From assembly GCA_030272585.1 (NCBI GenBank), contig BSYQ01000002.1:1674001-1738000 (forward strand): a stretch of 64,000 bases of DNA. The letters are read 5' to 3'. Source of the stretch: Bryopsis sp. KO-2023. Its lineage: Eukaryota > Chlorophyta > Ulvophyceae > Bryopsidales > Bryopsidaceae. Below are positions 34,601 to 43,581 of the stretch, piece by piece. Both the position numbers and the translations under genes were made by a program. The notes under the pieces were generated by a model, which worked only from the letters and a program-made list of their open reading frames with translations, was not told where the DNA came from and searched no databases. Numbering within the stretch: position 1 is the stretch's first letter; the number at the start of each line of letters is the position of its first letter.

Positions 34601-36905
34601 ATCTGTCCTCATACTCATTCAACAAGTTTTCCAACTCACTTGAATAAGACACAGATGGAAGGGATTCAGTTTCGGGTACCCCAGGTTCCTCCCCCTCAAC
34701 AGGGTGCGGGACCTCCCGAACCAACACAAGAAAAGGGGAAAGCGAAGATTTCTTCAACCGCCTTTTCACTTGTGAGACACTCAACAAGGGATTGATCCGT
34801 GCATTTGACGGAGTAGGGGCACGTAACGCCAAATCAGGTCGTAACGTGAGTCGGTTTCCCCGTGTGGATAGAACCGATGCACTGCCCACAGTGAAATCCA
34901 TCAGAACTCGGTGATTGCGTAACCACACATCCCCAAGGTACAAATCAAAATGCTTGGCAGTGATCACTTGACACTCGATTTTCATCCGCAAGCCTTGCAT
35001 CCGCAAGTTAATCGAGGTGACCCCAACAACATGTAAGGGACTGCCATCAGCCATCTCAACTTGTTGACCTTTTGTACACCTGTAACTCAACCCTATGCTT
35101 TCGCAGTAGTGCTTTGAGATATAGGCTAAGCCAGCGGCGCCAGAGTCTAACAAGACTTGACCAGGAGAACCAGAAATTAACGCTTTAAAGGACATTGACA
35201 TCTGATGATTATGATCCTCTTCAGATACCCCTCCAGGTAACGAAGCTACTGGTGGATCATAATAGATATCAACGGGCCAAAGCAAACCTGGTGCTTTTCC
35301 GCTACCATGAGCAAACAATTTCGCTCCTTTACGGTACTGTGCGATCAATCGCATTTTCCCGATTTCTTTGATCTGCACCGCCATGTTGTGAGGAATCAAC
35401 ACGCAGCAACTGGTGGTAGAAGGTGATTCTTTCTTGCCATTCAAATAATGTTGCATATACTCATGCACATTCTTTCGTCCAGGATCCATCCAAACATGAT
35501 GTCCTGTTACTGACGATGCAAGAAATTTTTCTCCTGTACGAAACTCTTTACTCAACGCAAAGTTCACATCGTTTGTAGACGAGTCTAAAGTAAACTCTCT
35601 ACTTGCTTCTTGCAAACGATGAAATTCCGTATCCAAGAGTCGCATCCCAGAGACGCAATCTTTCTCTGGCACCTTCTCTTTCTCACTCAGAAGTACATGA
35701 TTTTGGACGTCCCCAATGGGATCGACGACCATCTCATCCTCTTCTTGAGTTCCCCTCTCATTTCTATCAACAGACATAACCTGGTCAGGATTCGTCTTTG
35801 ATGAAATGGTTTGTTCGGGTTCCAACATATCTGCATCCAATGGATCAGATTTTTCTGTGGCATGTTCCACAACTGTTGGAAAAACTTCTTTCCCGAAACA
35901 AGCAAACACACCCTTGCTTACCGTTCCAGAATCACACACGTGACCCGGTTGGTATGGTGCACCGCACTTGAAACACAAACTGGCTACTCTACGCCTCTCG
36001 AGTTCCTTCGGACTCAAGCCAAAAGAGCGTTTCTCATTTCCCCGACGCATCCGCGTTGGTTGAGAATCACCACCACGACCTGGTGTGAAAGCCGGAGTCG
36101 ATCGAAACTTCTTTCGACTATTCGACCCTCTGCTCTTTTCGTTTGTTTCATTGCGTTTATTGCTCTTCTTGTCCTCTTCGTCACTCTTCTGTGACAACAC
36201 TGGCGTTCGCTCATCGTGCGAAACCCCTTTTGCCAACACATGAGATCGGAAATCCTCATACGAGGTCCATTCCTTTCCCGAAGTATCCGTTGCAACCGCT
36301 TCTTTCAACACACTGTGCAAGTTGCGGTGTAAGAACCAAATCTTGGTGATATCATCCACCTTGGTCTTACGCAGGGTAAAGTATGTGTCCATCTGACGAA
36401 CATACTCTCCAGTGTCACATTTCCGATTGATATGGTCCCTGAATGTGGCTAGTTTTTGAGTTATGGCATACTCTGTTGCCAACTCACCAAAACTACCATC
36501 ATCCATGGCGGTACACATATCCTCCCACGATAGGGCACCTTGGGACACACTGTCCTCACCCACACGTGCAATGAGGTGTTTGATCCCCTTGGGACCCAAA
36601 TAGGTTGGACCTATTTTACCCCACTCGGAACGAGGCACACCCTCAGCATTCCAGAAAATTTCTAAGGTCACCTTGTGCTCAGCCCATGGACATTGTCCAT
36701 CGAACTTGTCCGGTTTTCCAACCGCGGACCTTTTAGCACCTCTGCGGCTTTCGACCTCTTTCTGAAAATTTTCTTGCTGGGTTCTCAACAAAACCAACTC
36801 CCTTTGCAACTCTGCAACTGTGGGAGCTACAACTTCTGGCTCCTCGGTCTGACCTCCGACCAAGTCTTGAACCTCAAGGCCAGTAGACCCTTCTGGTTGA
36901 GCCAT
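31671..36905 (-). CDS. Gag-Pol polyprotein with chromodomain
   Basis: 1744 residues from ATG 36905 (MAQPEGS); the frame is open 15 codons further up but without ATG. Order with rough residues from that ATG: coiled-coil-rich gag (1-310); a degenerate zinc knuckle C-x2-C-x7-H-x-C (about 310-323); protease with DSGA (about 585); reverse transcriptase with YLDD (about 944); RNase H with ADAS (about 1093); integrase zinc domain H...H...CDSCQ (about 1290-1330) and catalytic D, D, E (about 1361, 1427, 1460) in MDLITDLP, ISDRD and QTEAMNR; a GPF module; chromodomain (about 1668-1728) with EYEVEKLLDYR and YLVKWLGY. Gag and pol are fused in one frame with no frameshift site. The chromodomain probably steers integration to particular chromatin. 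Stop is TGA. Confidence 0.97.
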   Translation of the reverse strand: MAQPEGSTGLEVQDLVGGQTEEPEVVAPTVAELQRELVLLRTQQENFQKEVESRRGAKRSAVGKPDKFDGQCPWAEHKVTLEIFWNAEGVPRSEWGKIGPTYLGPKGIKHLIARVGEDSVSQGALSWEDMCTAMDDGSFGELATEYAITQKLATFRDHINRKCDTGEYVRQMDTYFTLRKTKVDDITKIWFLHRNLHSVLKEAVATDTSGKEWTSYEDFRSHVLAKGVSHDERTPVLSQKSDEEDKKSNKRNETNEKSRGSNSRKKFRSTPAFTPGRGGDSQPTRMRRGNEKRSFGLSPKELERRRVASLCFKCGAPYQPGHVCDSGTVSKGVFACFGKEVFPTVVEHATEKSDPLDADMLEPEQTISSKTNPDQVMSVDRNERGTQEEDEMVVDPIGDVQNHVLLSEKEKVPEKDCVSGMRLLDTEFHRLQEASREFTLDSSTNDVNFALSKEFRTGEKFLASSVTGHHVWMDPGRKNVHEYMQHYLNGKKESPSTTSCCVLIPHNMAVQIKEIGKMRLIAQYRKGAKLFAHGSGKAPGLLWPVDIYYDPPVASLPGGVSEEDHNHQMSMSFKALISGSPGQVLLDSGAAGLAYISKHYCESIGLSYRCTKGQQVEMADGSPLHVVGVTSINLRMQGLRMKIECQVITAKHFDLYLGDVWLRNHRVLMDFTVGSASVLSTRGNRLTLRPDLALRAPTPSNARINPLLSVSQVKRRLKKSSLSPFLVLVREVPHPVEGEEPGVPETESLPSVSYSSELENLLNEYEDRFADELAECPPAREEDAAIDLIPGAKPVHRPMFRYTPEERKEIEEQIADMLRKGLVKPSCSPWGAPILFVPKPDGSRRMCVDYRGLNKLTIRNQYPLPRIDDLLDQLQGAKFFSALDLKAGYWQLRVKEPDQPKTAFKTPFGLYEYRVLPMGLCNAPAIFQTWMNRVFTGMIGKSVLIYLDDILVFSKTPEEHVQHLRAVMERLREHKVFLKKSKCDFFKNELHYLGFVVNRDGITVDTRKTAKVFEWPVPKDVSELRSFLGLSNYFRRFVQGYSKLVAPLTNLLRKGKEWSWTEDCQRAFQGVKESLTNAPCLAMPNFDKDFEVIADASDYAIGAILLQEGHPIAFESRKLSGAQLNWSTGDKEMFAVVHALKLWRCYLDVRMFKVVCDHQPNTYFHSQETLSRRSARWLEVLQGFRFEWEYRPGRTNVADPLSRYPSYSQQIGILSELGGGQKRPTWKGDPSSPRTGTSVLCDRILKGLAQDEWFETSEVAAHGCHYDSGLCWNGARVVVPDWDGLRQEILIGSHESVYAGHFGIRKTQRAVLKHFWWPDVEGDIANFVKGCDSCQRNKHRRGKVPGPLQPLRIPDGRWESVSMDLITDLPKSGSSGFDAIIVFVDRLTKMVRCVATHTTCDAVESARLFVGEVFRSHGLPKTLISDRDTRWTSKFFKELCRTLGVTQALSTAFHPQTDGQTEAMNRVLEDTLRHFVGPRQSDWSDLLPVVKFALNNSKSMATDETPFFLNYGRDPWTPLTVQLPTRGSGDPGGTSKTQVGVPAVKKMTEDIREAIVKAKRCLEAAQQRMKSYADARRRPVDVQVGDMVLLDARHIKLKHPGRRKLLPRWLGPFRVLEGVQKRRSMAEQVAFRLELPESLPIHPVFHASLLKRYWKHGRTQPPPPPVEIEGELEYEVEKLLDYREVKTGRRVIPQYLVKWLGYSHEHNSWEPEANLENARDMIEEYKKPTLVPLKQVRRSRRLRS

Positions 36906-37572
36906 TTTCCTCACACCTTCTATTGACCAAATAAAAGGGAACACACTCACTGAAGCTCTCCAAGCACTTCAGTACAACTGTACTCTTTCCACCATCCAAG
37001 ACACAACTGCCCTTGGTATGCTATGTAGCACTAAGGCTTCTCGAGAGCACACACACACACACACTAGAGCTCTCTAGGGTCTTGATCTTAGCTCAAGGAG
37101 AATAAATCTCAGCAACCCCAGTCACAGCCCTCACTGATGTTTGTGGGTTTCCAGAAAAACCTCAGCCCACTTGTACTTGCTTAACCACCCAAAAGAAAAC
37201 ACCCCTTTGAGTAGCAACAAGCCCTATGGACCCAAACAAGCACACAGCACCACCAAAACTCTCCAACACTTGTCTTAGGGTACTTGACCTGACCCTTACC
37301 CTAACCTAGGGTAAACCACTCAGGAAAAGTGAAAACAACCCAAGCGTTCCTTCGCGAACTCAAACGAAACCTTATAGGCCACCCTGAAAAACGTCAGGAT
37401 CTTCAAACGGCCATAACTCTCTCGTCTGAACTCCGATAACCTAGCGACAAAATGTTCTGGAAAGCTCTTTTTCTGTAGATACTTTTTGCAACCTTGGAAT
37501 CCCAATTCCGATACGTGTGCGAGCTGTAGCAGCCAAAAACGTGCGCTTATCGTCACTTGCTCCGAAACCAAC
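36906..37572 (-). other. Leader of gypsy element with CA microsatellite
   Basis: 667 bp between 5' LTR and ATG. Contains a short CA run near 37050. No other frame of note. Confidence 0.7.
37559..37570 (-). promoter_or_regulatory. Primer-binding site
   Basis: Minus strand TGGTTTCGGAGC, two bases inside the 5' LTR. The primer tRNA would end GCTCCGAAACCA. It resembles but does not equal the common initiator-Met site TGGTATCAGAGC. Confidence 0.8.
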
Positions 37573-37812
37573 TGTTTAGAACCTCTCCTGCACGACCTTG
37601 TCGCCAAAAGAAGCCCCCTGGACAGCCCCTTGAAGTCCTTTAACCCTCCAACCCCATGGGTCCCATCAACCACGTGGAGGAACCTAGCAAGCTAGGCGGA
37701 CACCCTGTCCAGTCACATCACCCATCAGGGGGATGTGACCTCGACCACCCACTACACCACGCCACCCACGTGGCTAGTGGAGGCGGCACACTCAGGCAAG
37801 GAGGGCATAACA
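37573..37812 (-). repeat. 5' LTR of gypsy element
   Basis: 240 bp, identical to the 3' LTR. It should hold the promoter and R region on the minus strand; no TATA box stood out. Confidence 0.97.
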
Positions 37813-37862
37813 TGTAACCATACGTTCTAATACTCTAAACCACCACACCACGATGGTTCAGG
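37813..37862 (-). other. 5' part of the split tRNA-like sequence
   Basis: Starts with the right target duplication TGTAA (37813-37817). Minus strand GAACCATCG then A-box-like TGGTGTGGTGG. Partner of 30810-30860. Confidence 0.45.
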
Positions 37863-37893
37863 GGCTTTCGTAGCTATACCCTGATAAATCGTA

Positions 37894-38011
37894 GAAAACC
37901 GACAACGGGTTGAAACGGGTCCGACAACGGGTTGGAACGGCCCGTTCTAACCCGTTCTCGTTGTAAAATCCGCACCCGTCATGGGTTTTTGGGGTGGCGC
38001 ACATCTCTAAC
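37894..38011. repeat. ACGGGTT/AACCCGT motif array with hAT-like end
   Basis: Repeated CGACAACGGGTTG and GAACGG motifs face CCGTTCTAACCCGTTCTCG, making a palindromic stretch (about 37897-37966). It is followed by CACATCTCTA (38004-38013), whose complement TAGAGATGTG resembles a hAT terminal repeat. No matching left end or duplication was found. Possibly a one-ended relic of another motif-armed element, next to the tRNA-like sequence that the gypsy element hit. Confidence 0.4.
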
Positions 38012-38499
38012 CGTGCAACAGGGCTTTTGTCCATTCATCTTCCGACAAAGTTCAAAAACAATAACTTCCCACTCCCACAGAAAAGCTAGCGTTTGATAAT
38101 TAAAAATACGTTTGGAACGGGGAAAGCTTGGAGAGTTTTCTTCATTTTTACGTTCTCGAGTTTGGGGGCTAAAGTTACACTCATGAAGCAAATTGAAACA
38201 TTTTAATCACCACATTTATAAGACTATATACGGTGAAACTTTGTGTACATTTCAGATTGCGCAATCAGCTTCACGCAAGAAGGTTCATATCTGTTAGTAT
38301 ATTTTAGCGCTCACGAGGTAGTTTGGGATAGAGCCGAGGGTGGCTGACGCATGTGGGTTCACGAGTAAGACAGATTAGACCCAGAGGTTGGGGCATGCGT
38401 CAACGTACTACACTTAGGGGTACTTAAGAGGCCCACTCGTTGTTTTGACATTCATTCTACTTTACTTGTAAGAACTCGGGATTCGTGGGATTGATGTGT

Positions 38500-38535
38500 T
38501 CCCGCTTGTGTGTGTGTTTGTGTGTGTGTGTGTCT
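38500..38535. repeat. GT microsatellite
   Basis: Interrupted run of GT within otherwise unassigned sequence. Confidence 0.85.
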
Positions 38536-39049
38536 AAGTGTTTGCCTGACGCAATCACTTTCCCAACCAAGTGCTCTAGTAGCGTTCACAACCGCGTTAA
38601 CTAGAGAGTTGTCTAAACCAACAAACCCCACAAGTATACTTGCGTTAGCCAGCAAGTTATCACGAATCCAACCAACACAGCCGACCACTATTGCGTCACC
38701 CACAAGCTTCACTATCAATATCGCTGTAGGTTGGTGCTGCTGTTGGTGGTACGGGCAAAATTGTTATAATGAGATCAAAAAGTATATAAAAGTATATTAC
38801 CCTGTTGTCGAGCAAAGGCCGTCCTATTTCTACTTTCATCGTGAAAACTGCAGCACGAGCAATTTGTAGGACTTTGGATCCATTAGCCTTCCTTGGGTTT
38901 AATATTTTTGCATCGTGGGCAAAGTATTTTCTGGTTCGAAATAAGTATACGAAAAGGAAAGTAAACAAAGATCCGAGGGCGATACTTCCTCAAGAAGTGT
39001 TCATTGCACGGAAAAAACAATTTTAGGAGGAAACTGAAATTGTTGTTAA

Positions 39050-39872
39050 AGGAAAAAAAATATACACCCTTCTCTGATCCTGAACAGAGATCAGACACAT
39101 GAAGATATAGAGCAGGAAAAAGAGATTCGATATCAAAAACAAGGCGAGTGGAGAGAAAAGGATGTCTGGGAAATCGAAAGAGTAATACTCTTTCGTATGC
39201 GACAAGAAGATCTGAAATGGCAGCAAGGAGGGATCAATGTAGCTATGTACAAACAACGAGTAAAGACTCAGGTGCGAAGGCTAATGTCTCATTCAAGACA
39301 AACTTGGAAACCTTTTCAAGAAGGGGACATGGTGATAGTCAATCTAGAGGGAAGAGTGTTTCGGGCCGAAAGACATGCCTTTACCGAAGGACCTTGGCTG
39401 GTTCAGCAACTGCAAGGATCGCTCGCTCGGATAGGTCAGACACCTAATCATTCTTTGGTGGTTCAAAGGCATCAATGTGACCCGGTGCAACAAGAAACGT
39501 CGAGCGAGGAGGATACATCGGAGGATACCGAAAAAGGAAAACCCTTTGCAAATTTTCTCGCAACCCTACCTAGAACGAGGACTATTGATACGCCCTCTTT
39601 CGTTTTACTCTTTTTCTTGTTGCTTACGATGGACGCTCTGTGGATTTACAACACCTTTGAGGAGGATCTTGTGGAAGAACAACAAAACGACCCTACGGGA
39701 GATGTAGGCGACCCGAGAGTTTAGAGTCGAGTGAACTTGAAGAAATGGATGTTGAGGCAGTTGTCGAACAGATACAAGAGGGTTTGGAAATGATAGGCAT
39801 GTATATTGAGCCTCGAGGAGACCACTATTACCGAATACTTGGGGGAGTACCAACCTTATACGCCCTCGCTTA
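39050..39872 (+). pseudogene. Retroelement integrase-C-terminus-like remnant
   Basis: An open frame (39050-39724) reads a charged helical stretch (ILFRMRQEDLKWQQ...AMYKQRV), then FQEGDMVIV, GPWLVQQL and HQCDPV, an order like the end of LTR-retroelement integrase with its GPY/F-type module. It then carries an acidic linker and a hydrophobic segment (SFVLLFFLLLTMDALWIY) near residue 200. A second frame overlapping the end continues through MDVEAVVEQIQEGLEM to TAA at about 39872, suggesting a frameshift. No reverse transcriptase or protease is seen upstream. The call rests on pattern only; it could instead be a host gene exon. Confidence 0.4.
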
Positions 39873-40208
39873 AAAACCGAGCTAGTCTTTCCAAACAGGG
39901 ACAAGAAACAATCTGACCATAACGCTCGTGTAAGTCCAGCAAACTCAAATAATGGACACAAGTTCGTTGACCTGCTCGAAAGTCAATCAATGAATTGCAT
40001 CGCTACTACTAGATTAGAGGGGTTGAGGGAACACCAGGGGATTTTGTGTTGTGGCAGAGAGTTGGGCCTCCACTAGGGCCAAGCTGATGTACTTAGGCTT
40101 CTTACTTTAAAGGGGGCTGGAACTGATTAGAAAATGGTTTGCAGCCTTACGGCAGATTCTACAAACCAGGGGGAGTTTGTAACAGTTCTTAGGTTAGAGG
40201 AAGTGGTA

Positions 40209-40280
40209 GGTGGGACTCGAACCAAGGCCACTGCTGTCCAAAATTGTAGCGCAATGATCGTCCCCTTGGCCAGCTGTGCC
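40209..40280 (-). other. tRNA-like sequence, SINE head or tRNA pseudogene
   Basis: Minus strand has TGGCCAAGGGG (perfect A box) and GGTTCGAGTCC (perfect B box) about 45 nt apart, ending CCCACC. Stem pairing is poor, so it should not make a mature tRNA. No SINE tail or duplication could be fixed. Confidence 0.5.
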
Positions 40281-40952
40281 TTGTGTTCGAGTTACTTAGG
40301 GGAGGGGAGGCCTAAGTACCAGATTTGGTAATAGGTCTAGCCCTTGGGAGTTGGGAGAAGGGTAGAGGACATTAGGGTTCAAAGCCGGGTTACCGAAGAT
40401 CAAGTAGATTGATGGATCTCTTGGTTATTGGTATCTTGGTTCGAGCTGGAGGAGGTGGGGAAGACTTTATACCGGATTAGGTAAAGTTTAGCTCACAGGG
40501 TAATACTTTAGGCTGGTACGATTTGATGTCGCGACCCTAGGTGCATTAGTCATGGGGCACTACACTGGGATCGCTGATTTTTCCTTGCGGAGACTTAAGG
40601 GTAGTTTTGGGGGGTTTTGTTGTTCCGTTTTTGTGTTCCTGTAAAATACCGTTTCTCCCCACCCCATCTCTCACACGTTAGAGGGCCAGCGTGCGGAAGC
40701 AATGGTCACAAAGGCTAAAAGATACCGTGAATCGTTTGAACGCGCTTTATTGCAAAAGAACCAACCCAAAAGCTCCGACCGCCCTAATGGGTATGGGAAC
40801 GATTGACGGGTGAATCCTAGCCTAATGGGGACGACTATTATTGCTTATGGCCATGCTAGGTCTCGATGAATTGTATTATTCCAAAGTATTGGACATAGGG
40901 AGGTCAACAACTGGATATTAAAAATGGAATCAAATTTTGCTCAAAATGCAAT

Positions 40953-41674
40953 TTAGGGCGAAGGAGGCTCTTGAAACCGAAGGTGTTTTGTCCTCATCAT
41001 GAGGACCTCATGATATGCCTTCACATCCGGGACAACCGGCTTGCCATCGTATATCATTTTCACTCCATGCGGAATGTAGTTCGGCGGAAAAACCACCCAG
41101 GAATGCACCAGAGTGTTCCATCTTCGCCTATTTTTTTCGTCATCACTTTCTTGAGTGTATGTTGTTTTTCGCCTGGGAGGATTTCCATCCCCACGACCGC
41201 CGCCATCCCCTGAAGTGGCTCGAGCTCTTTTTTGTGCTCATATATCATCTTAGATACAATGCCACGCTCCCAGTAGTAAGGGACTTGATATATAATTTTG
41301 GCTAGGCGGCGAATAGTTCTCACATGCGATTTAGAATCGTTTTTCAATGGATATAGATCTGCCGGTCCCGGAGAGGTCTGATCAGACCGTCCGAATACTC
41401 ACTTATTAAGATCGGTTGGGGGCCAGCCGTGCCAGTAGGAACGGGGCTAAGAGCACATAGCCGAGGTGATGATAATCCAAACTTTCGAATAGGAGAGATT
41501 CTTGTCACTAATGGGCCTCATTAATCTCATAAAAGCAGCCTTGGAAGGGTGCGGCACAACTTGTGTATATGTTTTCTTGGATACACCAAAGCAAGGCCAG
41601 AAGCCAAAAATAATATAGAAATACATGAGCATTAATGTTCTTGTAGAAATGGAAAAAAATAAAAGACATGGCAT
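40953..41674 (-). pseudogene. Decayed unknown coding region
   Basis: Minus strand. A frame from ATG 41674 (MPCLLFFSIS, then a hydrophobic stretch) reaches TAG at 41447 and resumes in the same frame past a TGA near 41402. It then runs 100+ codons through YYWERGIVSK and GEKQHTLKK to about 41060. Another frame carries [15 protein letters not shown] and [13 protein letters not shown] to TAA at 40953. Two stops and one frame change in about 240 codons suggest a pseudogene, but small introns could also explain it. No family recognised. Confidence 0.35.
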
Positions 41675-42106
41675 GTGAATGTGCGGGTAATCATTGGTGG
41701 TTAACGTTGGTGGTTACTCGATTAGTAAAAAAGTGATTGCATCTATTTAATCGATTTTGCATGTACGAGATCAATTCTTAACAAATAATTTTAGGTCCAT
41801 GATTGAGAGCCTATCGGCGAAGTTGCAATTATTGATGACATGTGATACATCGGAGCATGTTTACATCGTTTGATCTGATATTTTCCATACTGACAATAAA
41901 CAAATGCGTGAATAAGCGAATTTCTTTGATTTTACTTCGAAAAACACTCAAGTTTCTTGAAGAAAAACAATGGTTGAAAAAGATAGTGGAAGAACTGTTG
42001 GATTGCACCGTGGTGATATTCTGGAGTTAACAAAGCAAGAATTTGAGAATGAAATTTACTGCAAATGATAGACATAAGAAGCGAAAATATAGTGATATCA
42101 ACGAGT

Positions 42107-42592
42107 TGTAATGGTCGTCGGGGCCTACCAGACCCCCTCGAACCAGCCACTATAACACCATTCGTAACATTTAAAGTCTTTCTTGGAGACCTTGGAGTGA
42201 GCTCGTATTTTTTCCGACCCATCAAATTCTGATGCTTGGATCCTCCAATACAAGACATGGAGGTTCTTCATAAACTGTAGCAACATCATGGCTCTCACTT
42301 GGAAGTTAATAACACATCTCTACAAGGCAATGGTAATGGTCGGCAAATCCTTGCCTTATTGTTGACCAAGTCGATGCACTACACAGTTATAAATTGAAGG
42401 TGGAACATATTCTTTGTTTTAACATTCCTTGTAGGAAGTTATGTTAATCCAACCGTCTGCTCCATCAATAAGACCAAGAGGAATGATAAGGGATTTGATA
42501 TTTACCCCATTAGCGGAGCGGTACTTAGCAAGAATATGAAAGAAGAACGTTGTTCCATACTGAAGTAGGATTAATAGTAATTCCTACCTTTC
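42107..42592 (-). pseudogene. Coding-like frame broken by TAA/TAG, cut by a MITE
   Basis: Minus strand from the MITE edge: ELLLILLQYGTT, HILAKYRSANGVNIK and IIPLGLIDGADGWI are read in one frame that also holds several TAA/TAG codons and no TGA until 42107-42109. An overlapping frame (41932-42258, ATG MSCIGGSKHQ) is open for 108 codons, so the true frame over the second half is unclear. No family recognised. Probably a decayed gene disrupted by the element at 42601-43051. Confidence 0.3.
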
Positions 42593-42600
42593 TTCACAGT

Positions 42601-43051
42601 CAGAGATAGGACTTGGGCCGATTTTTTGGTCCGGCTCCGGTCCGGTCCGGTTACGGTCGGGTTACGGTCACCGTAATACGGCCGTAACTCCGTACCGTAA
42701 CCGGAGTAATATGTTGTATTTACGGTACGGAATAGGTACGGTATAGCTACGGTAGCCCCTCAATCACCGTGAAGTAGTGTGGTTCAGTGTTAAAGCGTTA
42801 GGCTGTAGTCTGTAGGGTCGCGGGCTCGAATCCCCTTGGGTTCCTTTGGAATCGCGGGACCCTGTGGGGGTTACGGTTTACGGTTGTTACGGTCATTACG
42901 GTCCGGTACCGGAGGAGTACGGAGTGGTACGGTGGTCCGGTTCCGAGCACGAAAACCACTCCGGTCCGGACCGTAACAACCGTAACCGTAAGTGACCGGA
43001 GTGGGGTTACGGTACAGTTTACGGTACCGTAACCGTAAAGTCCTATCTCTG
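42601..43051. mobile_element. GGTTACGG-armed hAT-like element with tRNA-like core
   Basis: 451 bp. Ends CAGAGATAGGACTT...AAGTCCTATCTCTG are perfect 14-bp inverted repeats. Flanks TTCACAGT (42593-42600) and TTCACAAT (43052-43059) are an 8-bp duplication with one mismatch. Both arms are filled with CCGGTTACGG, CCGTAACC, GGTACGG and GGTCCGG motifs that let the element fold back. A tRNA-like module occupies the centre. CAGAG ends and 8-bp duplication fit hAT. No transposase. Confidence 0.87.
42775..42846 (+). other. tRNA-like module in hAT-like element
   Basis: A-box-like TGTGGTTCAGTG and B-box-like GGCTCGAATCC (10 of 11) with normal Pol III spacing. Cloverleaf pairing is incomplete. Confidence 0.55.
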
Positions 43052-43218
43052 TTCACAATCTTTTTGAAAAGCACAAGCGCATCGGTTAGCTTTCTTTCAC
43101 ACTTGCATTGAGTTCATCTTAGCATTGATCCACTACGAGGCGAAGGAGTTACCCGTTATTTTTTTTCGTCGGTTTTTTCTCCTTTTCTGTTCCTCGGGAC
43201 TTCTCTCGATCGATAATA

Positions 43219-43228
43219 AGGAGTTATA
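43219..43228 (+). promoter_or_regulatory. Possible TATA box
   Basis: GTTATAAAAC, about 120 bp upstream of ATG 43342. A T-rich tract ending CCCGTAG at about 43315 also looks like a 3' splice site, so a 5' UTR intron is possible. Confidence 0.3.
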
Positions 43229-43341
43229 AAACCTTGGTTTTTTTTTCTCTTAATCGGTTCCTTCTCGTTCGTTTGTTTTTTTCTCGTCCCCTTTATTTTT
43301 TTTATTTTTTCCCGTAGGAACAAACGACATAGAGGACTGAA

Positions 43342-43581
43342 ATGGGGATTGACGCCCCAATAGTCAAGAACACCGACGTCCCAAAAGACGAGAAAACAAA
43401 AATATTGTTGGAAACACAGCGCTTGCAAGACGACTTAGCGGCGCACAAAAAAATGTTGCATGATGTTCTTGTGGCATTACATAACGTCAACAATGTCGAG
43501 GTGGTGGAGAGCCGCAATATGATGGAAAAGTTGGTGCATACCGAATTGCTTTTTGATGATGTGATAGACATAAAGCCCTAA
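43342..43581 (+). CDS. Small hypothetical protein, 79 aa
   Basis: ATG 43342 (MGIDAPIVKN) to TAA. Acidic and helical: residues 15-50 (KDEKTKILLETQRLQDDL and following) look able to form a coiled coil. No membrane segment, signal peptide or recognised family. The frame is compact, starts with ATG and follows a TATA-like box and a possible splice acceptor, so it could be a one-exon gene or a last exon. It lies 280 bp from the hAT-like element and is free of motif repeats. Confidence 0.4.
   Translation: MGIDAPIVKNTDVPKDEKTKILLETQRLQDDLAAHKKMLHDVLVALHNVNNVEVVESRNMMEKLVHTELLFDDVIDIKP

Larger units (their letters stand above)
30861..37812 (-). mobile_element. Complete Ty3/gypsy chromovirus-type LTR retrotransposon
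   Basis: 6952 bp on the minus strand: 5' LTR (37573-37812), primer-binding site, leader, one long gag-pol ORF with a C-terminal chromodomain, polypurine tract, 3' LTR (30861-31100), all within a TGTAA duplication. The two 240-bp LTRs show no difference base by base, and the ORF has no stop or frameshift, so insertion is very recent and the copy could be active. The RT/RNaseH-before-integrase order and the chromodomain place it in Ty3/gypsy chromoviruses. Confidence 0.97.

Noticed and set aside
31721..36349. Many plus-strand frames across the gypsy element
   Set aside because: Antisense shadows of the intact gag-pol ORF.
28153..43051. Regularly spaced short repeats that might suggest a CRISPR array
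   Set aside because: Motifs are short, overlapping and palindromic with no unique spacers, and the DNA is eukaryotic.
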